Shown piece by piece: positions 23,334-35,072 of a stretch of 64,000 nucleotides of DNA. The notes under the pieces were generated by a model that ran no database searches, was not told the origin of the DNA, and was given only the letters and a program-made list of their open reading frames with translations. This DNA is from Boswellia sacra (lineage: Eukaryota; Streptophyta; Magnoliopsida; Sapindales; Burseraceae): positions 248,001-312,000 of the forward strand of contig SNVD02009060.1 of the NCBI GenBank assembly GCA_013180625.2, given 5' to 3'. The first letter of the stretch is position 1, and each line of letters starts with the position of its first letter. The translations under genes were made by a program, and so were the position numbers.

Positions 23334-24243
23334 TGAAAGTTCTGGAGATATACAGTTATAAATAACAACACAGTAAACTGTTATGTAAATCAACACAGGA
23401 GGATTTTTACGTGGTTCGGTTATAAAAACCTACGGCCACAGACAGCTATAGAGCTGTAATTCACTACGATTTTGTTTGTACAATCTTTAGGATCTTTTAC
23501 AGTGCTGACTCACTGTCATACATAGACCTAATCTTTGACAAACAAAATCTTCGTAAAGATCCTAAACACTAGTGACACTGCTCACTCTCTGTCACAAATA
23601 ACTTAACAGAATACTGTTAAGTTATACATAACGCCCGATGTCTGACACAGAATTACATAAACACTCAACCCTCAAGTTTCCCTAAGTGTTTGCTAACTCA
23701 CTCAGACTTAATCAACAACTCATGTACGATTTTAACACTCACACATGAAAACAAAGACTCAATGAATCAAAGATATAAAGACATTCCTTTGCGTCAAAGC
23801 TTTTCTCTTATGAAGTCATGGAATGTCGTGATCAACAACAACAAACAACAATCTCTCTTGCGCAAAGACTCTCTCTCTCTCTATCTTCCCTTTTGCCAAC
23901 TTTTTCAACATCAATTTATATTGAGCGGTCTTGAAACAATCTTCCTAAAAGTCCTGTAGAGATCTCAATCAAGATCACATTAGGATTATGATAAAATAAA
24001 ATAGGAAATGTTTATAGTTAATCTTCTAAAGTAATAGGGACACATTAACTATACTCCTATTCTGATTAGGATACAAGAAGTATTATCCTGATCTAGAGAG
24101 ATATTTATTGTGAATAAAAATACTTCCTATGATAATTATCTAGAAACAGTAAAATAGGAATCAAGATACCTTTCTTACTTTAATCACAAGTTAACCAAAA
24201 ATTTGAACATGTGCATGTCACATGTTTTACGTTAACACCAACA
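23334..24243 (-). mobile_element. Solo LTR of the Sirevirus family
   Basis: 910 bp, starting TGAAAGTTCTGGAGATATAC and ending ...CACCAACA. Same orientation and family as 5592-6477 but visibly more diverged. Flanked by CTAGT (23329-23333) and CTAGC (24244-24248), a target duplication with one change. No internal region, so formed by LTR-LTR recombination. Confidence 0.88.
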
Positions 24244-24672
24244 CTAGCCAATTGTTATAAGCTTAATAAAGTCATATTTGATCTTTAATATTGTGTTTGT
24301 CTATATTAGTGGAGAGTGTCTAAAAAAGCAGGCCTATTGAGTTCATATACACATATATCTATATCTAGAGATCAACATGATTAACTTTTATTATAAAATC
24401 ATCCAAGTTACAAGTAATGTTGTGACATTGTCTAAACAAATACATACACACACTTGAGGAATTAAGCGAAAGCAAGGCTGGCAATAAGTTGAAATTTTAG
24501 ACAAGTGCAAAGTTTTGAATTTTGTTTCAGTTATAATTAAATTCAATCTTTGAGGCTTATCCAAAATTCAAAACCACTTAGTTATTTGATTTTTTTGTTT
24601 GTGTTTGTAATTTTTTTTTTTTTTTTGCTTTCTTTTGCTTGAGGACAAGCAAGGTCTAAGTTTGGAGATATT

Positions 24673-25815
24673 TGATAGCTCAAGAATTTTACACTTTTTA
24701 ATACCTGTTTTCTTAGTTAATTAGTTTGTTTTCAAGTTAAATTTGTTCTTTTTATGTTTATTTTGTTTTGTAGAAAGCAAATGAAAGTAATAGGAGTGAA
24801 TTTGAAGCAAATACGTTCAGAATATGCTGGATAGCCAACTTCTCGAAATTAACTACATCAATATATATGAAATAGATTATTTGCCATATACCATTAGACA
24901 TATATAGATGTCTAGTTTCTGTATAATTTTACGATTCATAAATTCGAGTCTTATATTGAAAGTTATGATCAAAAGAGTAAAAGTAGTGTAGAATAGAAAT
25001 TCTGAAGAGTTGGAACAGAGCATACAAGAAGAGTTTTTGTGAACCAGCGCAAGAAAGGTTGCACACTTGCACAACAACAACTTGAAAACATGATTTTATC
25101 CTATTGTTAAGTCTCAAAACACTATACCTATATATTGGAGTTCATAAACGTGTTTAGGGGTCCAAGAGGGTCAAGGAAGGCTGCTGGAGGCTAGAGACCA
25201 GTTTTTCTTCAATTTCTTTGTTTTATTTTCTTTATTTCCTTTGTATCCATGTCTACAACTATGATTTATGTTTTGTTTACTTTGAATAAGAACTAAGTTT
25301 TCTTTTCCACGGTTAAGATGTAGCCAAATTTTGATATTTTAGTTCTTTAAATTTAATATGTCAATGTTTATTCAATTTTGTTGAGCAAATTAATTATATG
25401 CTTAATGCTTGCGAAAGCTTGATCAACTTTTGCATGATTTGAGATATAAATTAGACTGAGAAGTTAATTTCTATTAGTCCTTGATAGATTTGCCCTAAAT
25501 TGACATAATATATAAGTATTTATGTGATTTATGCAACCTCATAAAATTTTTTGTGCTTAATTGGTGTTTATAGATTATTAGAATTGATAGATATAATTAT
25601 TTCTAGTAACATACATTGGGTTTGCTTGAAACATATTGACAATTACATTAGTGAAATTGATTGATAACATAGGAATAAACAATAATGTTAATAAATTTGA
25701 GAATTAGAATGGATGAATTTAGGTAAAATCTGACACCTTAAAGCTTTTATATTTTGAAATTTTTATTATTTAATTCATAGTCATTGTTTTCTTTCATTAG
25801 TTGTTAGTTTTAAAT
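24673..25815 (+). repeat. Truncated 3' LTR of the Athila-type element
   Basis: Aligns to 19322-20460. The remaining end of the LTR does not reappear after the foldback at 27246, so it was lost before that element inserted. Confidence 0.75.
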
Positions 25816-25933
25816 TGGGTTAATCACACAGACCTCCCCTAAGTTTTGACTTAATTTCATCCCGATTCACTGTTTACCACTTTTCATCATACGGTACCCC
25901 TGATTTTTTCGAAATTCATCATGGACACCCCTC

Positions 25934-26121
25934 CTGTCAGTTTTACCGTTAAGTGACATCACTTTTCCATCCAATTTCATTGTAAATACTAAAATACCCT
26001 TAATTTAAGTTTATAATTGAGAAAAAACTGTCAGTTTTACCGTTAAGTGACATCACTTTTCCATCCAATTTCATTGTAAATACTAAAATACCCTTAATTT
26101 AAGTTTATAATTGAGAAAAAA
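25934..26121. repeat. 94-bp perfect-looking tandem duplication
   Basis: Two copies beginning CTGTCAGTTTTACCGTTAAG at 25934 and 26028. Lies in the left arm of the foldback and is absent from the right arm, so it is a later event. Confidence 0.85.
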
Positions 26122-26130
26122 TGTTTTAGT

Positions 26131-26188
26131 GGATTCGAACCCTTACCCTTGCAATTGAAGTTGTCTTCTACGTTACCACCGTGCCAAC
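26131..26188 (-). other. tRNA-like pol III box pair in the left foldback arm
   Basis: On the minus strand, TTGGCACGGTGG (26177-26188) resembles an A box and GGGTTCGAATCC (26131-26142) a B box, in the right order and spacing for a tRNA-derived promoter. The stems do not pair well, so this is not a functional tRNA gene. Confidence 0.5.
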
Positions 26189-26464
26189 TACTAAGTTCAA
26201 AATTTTATTGACAAAACATTTTCATTTATATGTAATATCATGTTTATAAAATCTAATGAACAACACCCATATCCTTTCTCCACCCAACAACAGTCCCTCT
26301 CACTCCACCATATTCCGCCTCTCAAGCAAACTCTTTCCTCCTCTGCCTCCACCTATAAATCATCTCATTCAACCCAAATCCAAGAAAATAAAGTCTTAAT
26401 AAAATAATTAGTATATGTTAAATATTAATAAGTATAAATCAAGAATATAAAAATTAAATTAATT

Positions 26465-26650
26465 TGCAGGAGGGTGAGAGAAGGAAATTGGGCCACGAAG
26501 AAAGGGAATATATAATGGAAATGATGAGTTTGATTATTTGAAAAGTTGCAGGAGGGTGAGAGAAGGACGTGGGGCCACCAAGCAAGAGGTTGATCATTTG
26601 AAAAGTTGCAGGATGGTGAGAGAGGGAAGTGGGGCCACCAAGCAAGATGA
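26465..26650 (+). repeat. Tandem ~60-bp repeats, G/A-rich
   Basis: The unit GCAGGAGGGTGAGAGAAGG recurs at about 26466, 26549 and 26609. The last two spacers (60 bp) also share GGGGCCACCAAGCAAG and TGATCATTTGAAAAGTT. Confidence 0.75.
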
Positions 26651-26972
26651 GAGGGGGTTTGGTTTAAGAGAGCTAGGCCGACGGAAGTTAATGGAGTTGT
26701 GGGATGGTTATGGGGGTTGTGACAATGGTGGGGTGGCAGTCTGATGAAGAAAGAGGGAAGTATTGTGGAGGAGGTGTGGTGGAGGAATGTAATGAAATTG
26801 ATTTTTTTAATGAAATCATTGTTATTTTAGACAAAATTAAATATAGAATAAAAAAACGAAATGCAATAACAGAAGGAGAGGGGGACAAAAGTATAGTGCC
26901 TCGGTTGTTAAGCTTCAGACTTAGTTTGAATATGTTTAAATATACACTTTATTCTTAAGTATTGTTTTTAGC

Positions 26973-27026
26973 TTGCTAGTAGAGTGAATTTTAGAGTTTT
27001 GAAGTATTGATCCCGAGTTCAAATCC
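26973..27026 (+). other. tRNA-like pol III box pair in the right foldback arm
   Basis: TTGCTAGTAGAGTGA resembles an A box (about 26973-26987) and GAGTTCAAATCC (27015-27026) a B box on the plus strand. This is the mirror image of the left-arm pair. More diverged than the left copy. Confidence 0.4.
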
Positions 27027-27254
27027 TAACTCTTACAGATTTTTGCTTAGTTTACTTTATATTATATTAAATGACCGTTATACCCTTCACATTGAATTTA
27101 TTTACGAGTATTTAACGGTAAAATTGACGGAAGGGGTGTCCACGATGAATTTCGAAAAGTCAGGGGTATCGTATGATAAAAAGTGATAAACAATGAATTT
27201 ATAAAAATTAAGCCAAAACCTAAGGGGGGTTTGTGTGATTAGCCCGTTTTAAAT

Positions 27255-28714
27255 ATACCCTCCTCAGATGTTGGACTTAAAGAGACCCCCCCCCTCTTTG
27301 TGATATCGAAACTCATAAATTATCCCCTGAAAACTTGCAAATAATATAATTGAAAATAATATAAATATTTGTTAATATTAAAAAAATATTTTAATAAAAA
27401 ATCACAATCAACGCTAAAACCCACCCACCTTCCTAACCCACGTCAAAACCCACCTTCCTCACCCTCGTCAAAACCGGCAGTCCTCACCCCCCTCCAAGTG
27501 GGAATATCTCCCTCCTCCCCCGCCTGAAACTACTCTCCACCTCCTCCACCACCCTTCTTTTCTATCCCTAAAACTACCCATCTGATCTGTCTCAATATCT
27601 GGTAAGGCGTTGCAGTCGGTGGTGGTGTGACGGGTTTATGGCGGCTGTTCTCGTTGTGGGTGGTTGTGGTTGGGCTATTTTTGCTCCAGGAATCAAATCG
27701 AGAAGAATAGAGGAAGAAGAAAGGAAAAATGAAGGGAATCAATGAGTTCTGCTCTTGGAATCGAAGGATTTGTGGCTGGGATGTTTTTGGGTTTGTTGGG
27801 ACAGGTTGGGATCTACAACGGTGAGGAAGCCATTGTTTGGTGGTTGTGATATTTTTTTTTTTTTTAAATTTTTGATTGGGTTTTTTTTTTCCTTGGAACT
27901 ATTCCTTGAAAAATTTAGAGAATAGCGGTGCATTCATGGGACCTCACATGTTCAAGCTAAATTCAGTTTTAACAAAATTTTTGGGGTAACTTGATAACTT
28001 AGCCAATGACTACTTGATACGATGCTTTTGCGATTTCATGAAAAAAAATCCTAGAAGCTTTGGGCTGAATGAATGCTAAATGCTTTTTGTCCCCATGTAA
28101 TGTCATTGAGTCTGGTGACTTTCGTGAACTTCTACTTTCCTACTTCACAAATGGTTTTCTTATTCTCGTGTCTGATTTGGTTGATGACGCACTTATTGAT
28201 AGTATTAATTATTAATATTATTATCATTGGCTTTATGAGCCATATTGCTATCATTTTCTTCTAGGAACTTGAGATTGGAATTGTATGTACTTTTCGTTTG
28301 GGGTTTGATGGTGTAATGCGTGGTTTTTTTTTTCTTTTTGAGCGGTTGGGGTTTGATTGAGATGACTAGTAGTGGTTTGGTGTTGTGTTCTGGAATCTGT
28401 GGGGGTTTTGTTAGTGATATATGGAGGAGGAGGTAGTGGTGGCTTTTATTGTTCTCGGTTTGGGGGCTGACGGGGGATTAAGTTGACGGTCGGTAAATTA
28501 GTCAACTTATATAATAGTTACGGCAAATTAGTCGAAAAACATAGTTATAAAGGCATTTTGGTCCAATAATGCATCTCTCCTATTTTGCCGTTTAAGTTAC
28601 CAGCAAAATTCGATTTTTTAAGGGGAAATTTACAATTACCAATCTCATAGGAGGGAATTTCTTTAAACCTTATCTCAGGGCATTTTACTTTAAACTATTG
28701 TTTCTTTTTTTATC
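27255..28714. other. Unclassified region, possibly another decayed foldback
   Basis: No gene. Starts with CCCTCCTCAGATGTTGGACT and a C9-10 run. Its end (about 28620-28700), inverted, gives CCCTGAGATAAGGTTTAAAG and similar C-rich text, a weak hint of terminal inverted repeats. Pyrimidine-rich at 27420-27560. Absent from unit B. Confidence 0.35.
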
Positions 28715-31700
28715 CACCCAATAAATTTATTCTACCTTACTAACAATTTTTTGTTGACTTATTTTGCCAAATGTCAAGACTTAATGCTTAAGTTAATAAT
28801 ATCAATTGCCATAAATAGAAGATATCAATTAGCTTAATTAATTTTTCTTTTTCTTTTTCTTTCTTTTTAGGTCGACATCTAAGAGATTTTAAGTTTACTT
28901 GAAGAGTTGGATTTTATATTCTCAACAAATAACTCCAAATGGGGTGCCAATCTTACTCACATAAAGTAGAGTTGCCAATGAAAAACATTAAAAGAAAAAG
29001 TATGTAAATAAAAAGTAAAAAGTAATTTTCAAACATGAAATGTGTGCTTGACACAACAAAGTAAATCAAATTACTGTAAATTAAAAATTATTATTGTGAC
29101 AACAATAAAAAAATAATTTTTTAAGTAAAATAATATCATAAAGATGATAAAGAATTGAATGATCTAGAAAATATCAGCTTCACACAAGTTTTGCCGCCCC
29201 CTAGATGTGATTGCAGTTGTATATCACTTTCTTCGAATCACAAATCATGTCTCTACATGCTGAGAAGATTTTCAATTCCCCCATGTTCTTTTCTAATCTA
29301 TATTTTGGTCAAATTCGATTTGAATAACAAATTGAACCTTATTTAATTTCGCAATTTCATATTAGACTTGATTTCTAACCATTTTTAGATAATATATCAA
29401 GGCTCTAAACCTAGAAGGAGAAGTGATTGTTGTCTACACAGGTGCACTGTATATTTGTAAGTGCACTTATCTATTAATCTGCATAAATTAGCTACAATTT
29501 TGTGTATTTAAAACACATAAACAATCAAAGTCATATCTAAATGCATTTTAATATGTCTTTCAAATGACATATATTGATGTAAACTAAATACATTGCGCTT
29601 ATATTTCTTTCTATGTGGCTTTTGGGTATTACTTCTTTATTTTTATCATTTTATGTTTTTTTGAAGGTAAAGCTTTCTACATCCTATTTTAAATAATTTC
29701 TTTTATTTCCCACTGATATTAAAAAAAATTCATCAAATAGTTAATTTCCCTCTATTGTTTCAGGAGTTAATTGTTGATCTAACTAGGACATGTTTGGATT
29801 TGGTTAAAATGAAATACTAAACTAAATAGAAATTTAATTAAACAAAAGTTTTGTTTTAGTTTTATGAAGATGAGGAATCTTACTTCAAATAAGAAGGAAG
29901 ATGAGTCATACTTGATTAGAAAAGGAAACGAAGAAGATCGTCTCTTGAATTCTATATAAGTTATTAGTCTCAACTTATTTAGAGATAAGGAGGAAGGAGA
30001 TTTTAGAACCTCTAATTTCTTAATTTAACATTGTCCAGGTTAAAAGCATTTCAAGCAATATTGTTTTTAACTCTAGCAAAATTATTTTATAGGAGGTATG
30101 TCTTAACTTAAGTAGAATGCAATTGCATGTGTATTTGGTCAATGAGGTTAGGCAATGTATATGTATTGGGGTCAATGAATAACAATTTTTCAAATAGTGG
30201 AATTTTTTTTTTTATCTTTTATAGTTTGAAGTTTTCTATCGTGGTGATTGTATTATTTACTATTCTATTTATTTATTTATTATTCTTATTATAATAAAAT
30301 TATAACAAATTTATATTATTTATCACATAATTTCATCATTCATAACGTTTTAACAAATTGATTCTCACATCATCTAAAATTTAGGATTACGATACTTATT
30401 TTATAAATGTTTTGATAATGATCCAAAGTCTCCACATATATAATCCAATGACCTTTTCTGACTAGAAAATCTTGGCACTTTTATTATGCCTCAAAAGTTT
30501 AGGGTCTTAGGTGTTACAATTTACCCCATTAAGGGTCACAAATCCTCTCGAATTGAGTCAATGGACGTGCACAGTTTGTTCTTGGACTTCCGCCAAAAAG
30601 CCTAATACTAATAGTTAAGGTCTCCACGTATATACCCTAGTCGCCGTTACCCAGGCAACATAGGATTCGAATTGAAATGCACCATCACCTCATCCATCTT
30701 GACCATCCTATCTAAAGCACTTTGCTTTGCTTGGAGTGTTGGCTCTTGGTGTTACAGTATCGATTACCTCTTTAGTAAAATATTAATCTTTATTTACCTT
30801 TAGAATAATTCTATACATAGAAATAATAAAACTTGACGTGGCTTAATCTCATTGATTCGATGATTATCAAATCCCTTAGTAATTAGTATAATTCTTTCAT
30901 TTATTATTATCTTTTATTTAGTTAATGATATTATTTTGTTAAATATTTGGTTATGCAGGTTGAACCTGTACATAGATTCATACTTTTAACGGTAGTCGTA
31001 CCCCTTCTTAAAATTTTGTATTCTTATTTAAAATATCATTAACCATCTTAATAAATATATAATTTCATTATAAAAATATTAAATACTGTGAAAATAATTA
31101 AGTTATTATTTTAAAGTCATTAAATTCAATGTTACCAATTTTTTTAAAATAAAAAATTAAAGAAATTTTTTGATTTGTTAATGTATGTCCTTTCCTATAT
31201 TTAAAACTAGTAACAAGAATTCTTAAAAAAAAAAAAAAAAACTATGCTATGCACTTCTAAAAAACCTTGGCAATACTTGAGAATATTTAAGGGTTAGAGA
31301 TAATATAACGTTTCATTTCTTTTCTGTTCAATAATTTAAAGGCCATGCCTGGGGGCTATCGGTGTCATTTTGTTACAAAAATGTCCAAAATTATTGAATA
31401 CATGGATGCATATAGTTTGGCAGGCAAGGACCAAGTTGCCTGAGGCTTGAACCCATTTATTGAGAGACTGGTCCAAGTGGCAATGATTATTATAATTGAG
31501 CACATGGTTCATGGATCTATGCACTGAACCCATTATTTGCTTTTGTTTTTTCTTAAAATTAGCGTACTAAACATTTTGTCACATCTTCTTTTAACTATAG
31601 GGACATGCATAGACTCTCTTTATCTAGATGATGCATTGGAAAACATATATTATATAGTTTATAAATTATAACCATGTAAGGTTCAATAATACTTTACTTC

Positions 31701-34273
31701 TATAATTTTACTTTCATAAATCATATTCTATATTTTTTCTTGTTTAATTTACTCTAACATAAATTGTATCTTTCTTTTTATTTTACTTTTAAAGTTTGTA
31801 ATAATAATCAATGAAGTTAACTAAAAGAATTCAAATTCGAAGAATTCTTAGTGAACTTTAATAACTAATTTGATAAATTTTTAAAATAATTTGTAGTGAA
31901 ATTACATATTATATTTGTGTGATGTATTTATCTTTATTTTTTTATTTATTTGTATTGATTAGAATAAAAAAAATAACTAGTAAACATCATTAAAAAACAT
32001 ATGTTTGATACTTTTTATTATTTTTATTTATTTGTAGACTTTTTCGATAAAAAAGTAATATATACTACAAAGTATTTTTTTTATACACATATATGAAGAG
32101 ATATTAAGGGAAATTTTACTTTTTAGTTGACATTATATCTTAAAAAAATGTTGACAGTTTAAAGTTGTGCTAAAAATAATTTGTAAGATCTGGGTGTTAC
32201 TCTTTTTTTAATAAAAAATAGCTATCTATTATCAAATTTTATTCATAAAAATTATTAATATTAAAATATTTAATGTGTCCCCTTTCATCTAAAATCCTAG
32301 GTCCTTCACTAATTTGCAACCATCACCATTTACCTATTACTATTAGCTACGGTGGTGTTTATCTGTGTATTTTGAATTTTTGTTAATAAAATTTATTAAG
32401 AATGTAGTTGGTTTTAATTTTTTAAATTTTAAAAATGATATATAATTGATATTGATTTAAATATATTAATAAATATATGTTTTATTAAAACAATTTTTGG
32501 AATACACAAACAAACAAGGCCTAGGTTTTTCCAAACTCCGAATGTTATTCATTTCTCGCCGGTTAGAATGAAATTATCTAATCTATTAAGTGTAACAACA
32601 CATCACCGACCCTACAATATGTATAAGGAATAATTTTGCTGACTTTTTATGATGTTTGACATAAAATTAAATACCTCCATCTTGTTTTGCTAAATATATC
32701 ATTGCCATTTGAAAAATCTCTCTTTGAATATTCCCTATAGATTAGAATAGGGACTTTCGATAAGTTTGTAAAAAAATAGTACTAAAAAATTTTTTATGCA
32801 AATTAATGTTTCACAACATGAGTGGAATGGAATAGTAAAAATTTTAAAATTCAATGGAATAATTAAGTATGAGTGATTAATATAATAATAAAATAGTAAT
32901 GACACATTTTAAATGATAATTTGTACATAAATTCTCAGGAATACTATACTTATAAAGTTTATATACGAAAATTGTATAAAATATAGTATTACTTTCTTTT
33001 TTATGGAACTCCTTTAACAAAAATTTTTTATGGTAGAAGAGTTTAGAAATAATTTTTAAACTAGAGGGTTATTCTGTTGCTTTTAGAAAATTATCCCTCT
33101 ATAAAATTATTAACTTGTTGTAAATTATATATATACTATGCTTCAAGCCAAATCATCGCCTATAAATTTTTCATAAATTCATAAAGATTAGGCTTCTATA
33201 AATTACACTTTGAAAAGGAAAAGGGAAGAAAAAAATTGCCTATATAACTTCTTTTCATAAACATAGAAAGAGAGAAATCTTCATAAAATTTAAGGAATGT
33301 CAACAATATATTTTTGAATAAATTAAGTTGCTGAAAACTAATTTTGAAATCAGGTAATTTTCCTTAAATTTTAAAACAATGATGGCGGATTTTAGTAAAA
33401 TTGTCTGTATTTGTAATGTAAATAATGAGAAATAAAGTTAAATCTATAAAATTCTCCTATAAACCAGCTAGGCTTCTATAATTTAGCCCTTGAAAAGGAA
33501 AGAAAATGAAAGAAAGGAAAACCATGCTGTAGAGAAGGAAAGCTTTTTTCTTCTCCAAACGAGTGGTCACACCTTCTCAAGCATAAAATCACAAACACAA
33601 TTGCCAATTGATGTGAAATTGTGTTTATGAGGAGAGTGACCCTTACCCGACTTTAAAAATTAGTTATATTCTTAATTTTACTTTTAAGATTAACTTTCTT
33701 CATTAATATTATTTGTTTGTATCAATTTTTTTTTTTGATTTTTTAATTAAAAAATTATGTATAGTGTTTTTAGATGTGACCCAAAACTATTTTTAGATTA
33801 CGATGCTTAAGCTTTTAATCCGTGGTAAAAAGCATCAATAATTTTTTTTTGTCAATTAATATTTCACTAAATTTAGAATTAGTTTGCTTAACTTATTAGA
33901 AGAAGATAATACTAAATGAAAAAGAAAATAAAAGGAGCAAAGAAAATAGTTAAGCTATTGACATGGTAATGCCGCTAGGCTAATAACATTAATCATTAAA
34001 TCAATCAGGATTGTGCATTATATACATCCTTTAATTTAAATTCATGTAATCGAGTTTAATAATGTTGATACCTAATTACTATGACTAACAAATAATATAA
34101 ACTTAGTAATAATTAATTAATTAATTAATAAAAGAAGAAATGGACCAAAAACAACTTACTAGTTTGCGTGTTGAATTTGAAGTTTTAATGGGAGTGAACT
34201 ATACTATGAATAATGAGCAAAACTACAAATTTTAGAAGCCAATAATTTATATGGATCGATTGATTATGGAAAT
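28715..34273. other. Unit A spacer, non-coding, paralogous to 54870-60887
   Basis: AT-rich with no credible gene. Colinear with unit B. A block at about 30470-30790 (also 57640-57930) is less AT-rich, bounded by GGTGTTACA-type words, and may be an old LTR or SINE fragment that predates the duplication. Confidence 0.65.
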
Positions 34274-35072
34274 TCAATTCCATGAAGATTTAGAAGATGA
34301 AGGGTTCTGGCCAGCCTTAGAAATAGAAAGCATGAGTAAATGGCGAGCAGCTAGCCCACACCCCAGAAACTGGTCCAGCTTCATATTCTTCCTTGGCAAT
34401 ATCACAAGTGCCCAAAGCAATCCTACCATCAGGAATCCTAGAGTCTCATACAGAGAAGGATCTCTAGGAATCACATATGACGATGGATACTCACATGATG
34501 AGGAGAACACAAGTGACATGCCAAGACCCACCAGTGTGTTGAACATGGGACCAGCATAGCAGCCTGATATAGCAATTTGTGCCCTATCTGCCCCACCTTT
34601 CATTGCCATAGCGGTGTTGGAAATCAAATCTCCAAGTGAGTTACCCCAAGCCAGGACAGTTAGTCCCAAAACTGAAGGGCTTATTCCAAGAATACTCCCA
34701 AGTGAAATCAACAAAGATACCAATTCTTCTACAATAATATACGTCCATGTTACACTCATTAGAAACCCCCCAACAAGCCAAGCAAACAAACATTTCTTCG
34801 GAGGGTTGGATCGCTTGGTTGTGACATATGCAAGATTTCCCAGAATAACTGCAATTATCCCTACTACCATGTACGTCACCAGGCTGATCCTGGAACCCGT
34901 GTGCTTCTCCGTTTGAGTGTTGCAAATTGCTGCCTGTAAAAGTGGTGCCATTGTTACAAAAATTATTGCATATGGCTTGAACCACCTGTCCTCACTAACA
35001 ACAGGAATTGTCAGTCTTCTCGACAAGTAGAGAGGTACCTCCAAAATTTCTAAAAGCCTTCCCAAGTAGAAT
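34274..35072 (-). pseudogene. CCX pseudogene, C-terminal piece (residues ~333-568 of the intact copy)
   Basis: About 90% identical by eye to the C-terminal half of the intact exchanger at 60888-62672. It keeps the alpha-2 motif WGNSLGDLISNTAMAMKGG and the membrane segments. The frame is lost at about 34352, where GCGAGCAGCTAGCCC replaces GCTAGCAGCCC, giving a wrong tail (AARHLLMLSISKAGQ) and no correct C-terminus. The piece ends at the AGAAT target duplication of the gypsy insertion. It may still be transcribed, but it cannot give a complete transporter. Confidence 0.92.

Larger units (their letters stand above)
19322..25815 (+). mobile_element. Decayed Athila-type Ty3/gypsy element (gag-only remnant)
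   Basis: The 5' LTR (19322-20635) and a truncated 3' LTR (24673-25815) flank 4 kb with gag and protease-proximal remnants but no RT, RNase H or integrase. The sequence before the 3' LTR (GAGGACAAGCAAGGTCTAAG, TTTGGAGA) matches the Athila polypurine region in layout. The last ~175 bp of the 3' LTR are missing, so no target duplication can be read. A solo Sirevirus LTR sits inside at 23334-24243. Absent from unit B. Confidence 0.8.
25817..27245. mobile_element. Mutator-like foldback element with long inverted arms
   Basis: Left end GGGTTAATCACACAGACCTC; inverted right end GGGCTAATCACACAAACCCC. A 9-bp duplication GTTTTAAAT (25807-25815, 27246-27254) fits Mutator superfamily behaviour. One extra T lies at 25816. 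The arms reach inward about 350-450 bp. The centre (about 26465-26760) is G/A-rich with tandem repeats. No transposase. Open frames at 26454-26958 are low-complexity and not credible genes. Confidence 0.8.

Noticed and set aside
26131..26188. A genuine tRNA gene in the foldback arm
   Set aside because: A and B boxes are present but acceptor and T stems do not pair; only a tRNA-like relic is supported.
27282..27292. Poly-C run as a G-quadruplex site
   Set aside because: A single C9-10 run without neighbouring G/C tracts of the needed spacing.
34251..34916. Plus-strand frames opposite the CCX copies (also 60860-61521)
   Set aside because: Antisense shadows of conserved CCX coding sequence; similar in both copies for that reason.
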